NCBI RefSeq assembly: GCF_047495875.1
Contig: NC_092467.1
Location: forward strand, 15,775,566-15,839,565
Origin: Pithys albifrons albifrons
Lineage: Eukaryota; Chordata; Aves; Passeriformes; Thamnophilidae
Direction of reading: 5' to 3'
Length of the DNA stretch: 64,000 nt
Part shown: positions 63,601 through 64,000 of the stretch, one piece after another
Layout of the letters: each line of letters opens with the position of its first letter
How positions within the stretch are numbered: the first letter of the stretch is position 1
Position numbers and translations under genes: made by a program
Notes under the pieces: generated by a model
Told to the model about the DNA's origin: nothing
What the model saw: the letters and a program-made list of their open reading frames with translations, nothing else
The model's database searches: none

Positions 63601-64000
63601 TGTCATATTGGGTAATTTTGTCTTGTTTCTGTTTCTCTTCTTTTATTTCTGCTCCTGCCTTGGCCTTCAATATCCTAATGAAATGAACATGGTATCTTAC
63701 ATGTTTCTGTAGAAATAAAAATTTATTTTAAAGGTAGTAAAGTAACACTGATGTCATCTACCTTCCTCTAAGCAGAGACCACAAGCCGGTCAGCAGCACC
63801 CTGGCATCAGAGATCAAGTTCTGACTACCAGCACACATAACATTCAACATGTCACATCTCCACTGTAAGTCTGCTATCTTCAGCAAATATTTTTGCAATT
63901 TTTAAACTAATTTTTGGTGAAGAAAAAGAATACAGTTTTGTACAGCAGGGTAGGTCTTTACTCCCTGTAGCACATGTCCAGGAGCGTGTTCCAGAGTACA
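60605..64000. other. No supported gene
   Basis: AT-rich sequence to the window end, with one dinucleotide repeat. A minus-strand acceptor-like tract near 62,875 precedes about 18 open codons and a stop, which is not enough to call. Confidence 0.55.
62219..62250. repeat. Compound (TA)n/(CA)n microsatellite
   Basis: A short TA run, then about seven CA units, then TATATA. It is the usual intergenic dinucleotide repeat. Confidence 0.88.

Noticed and set aside
1..64000. CRISPR arrays, bacterial operons, prophage, rRNA or intact tRNA genes
   Set aside because: None seen: no regularly spaced repeats, no clustered long ORFs, and no full cloverleaf sequence recognised.

Overview
This is a window of vertebrate nuclear DNA, almost certainly from a bird and most likely a songbird. 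The basis is an intact reverse transcriptase ORF of a CR1 LINE (the dominant avian retroposon), a second CR1 copy, and at least two clean solo LTRs of endogenous-retrovirus type with target-site duplications. The rest is AT-rich, gene-poor DNA with scattered microsatellites. Nothing looks bacterial: there are no long adjacent ORFs, no operons and no CRISPR array. The species and class III (ERVL-like) LTR assignments are inferences from memory of the families, not database results.

Layout. 1-14.5 kb: mostly non-coding, with a GATA microsatellite (6.6 kb), an A/C-rich low-complexity tract (8.9 kb), a CCAAT/TATA-rich LTR-like promoter block (12.4-12.6 kb) and two weak minus-strand terminal-exon candidates (4.2 and 5.6 kb). 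14.55-16.3 kb: a 5'-truncated CR1 on the minus strand with a 544-codon open ORF. 19.87-20.83 kb: an older plus-strand CR1 split by a ~0.58 kb LTR. 29.6-30.2 kb: a plus-strand solo LTR with perfect 5-bp duplications. 34.9-37.6 kb: three minus-strand exon-like blocks, the lowest encoding a hydrophobic C-terminus followed by a stop. 46.5-60.6 kb: several short minus-strand blocks that are open in one frame and bounded by plausible splice sites. 51.2-51.9 kb: another solo LTR with perfect duplications, apparently minus-strand, lying among those blocks.

Interpretation. The most economical reading is that much of the right half is intronic DNA of a minus-strand gene with small exons, while the left half is intergenic or distal. 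I cannot name the gene: the peptides look helical and charged, but I do not recognise the family, and the exon chain is incomplete because some phases do not join. No conventional gene can be called with high confidence. The mobile elements are the firmest annotation.
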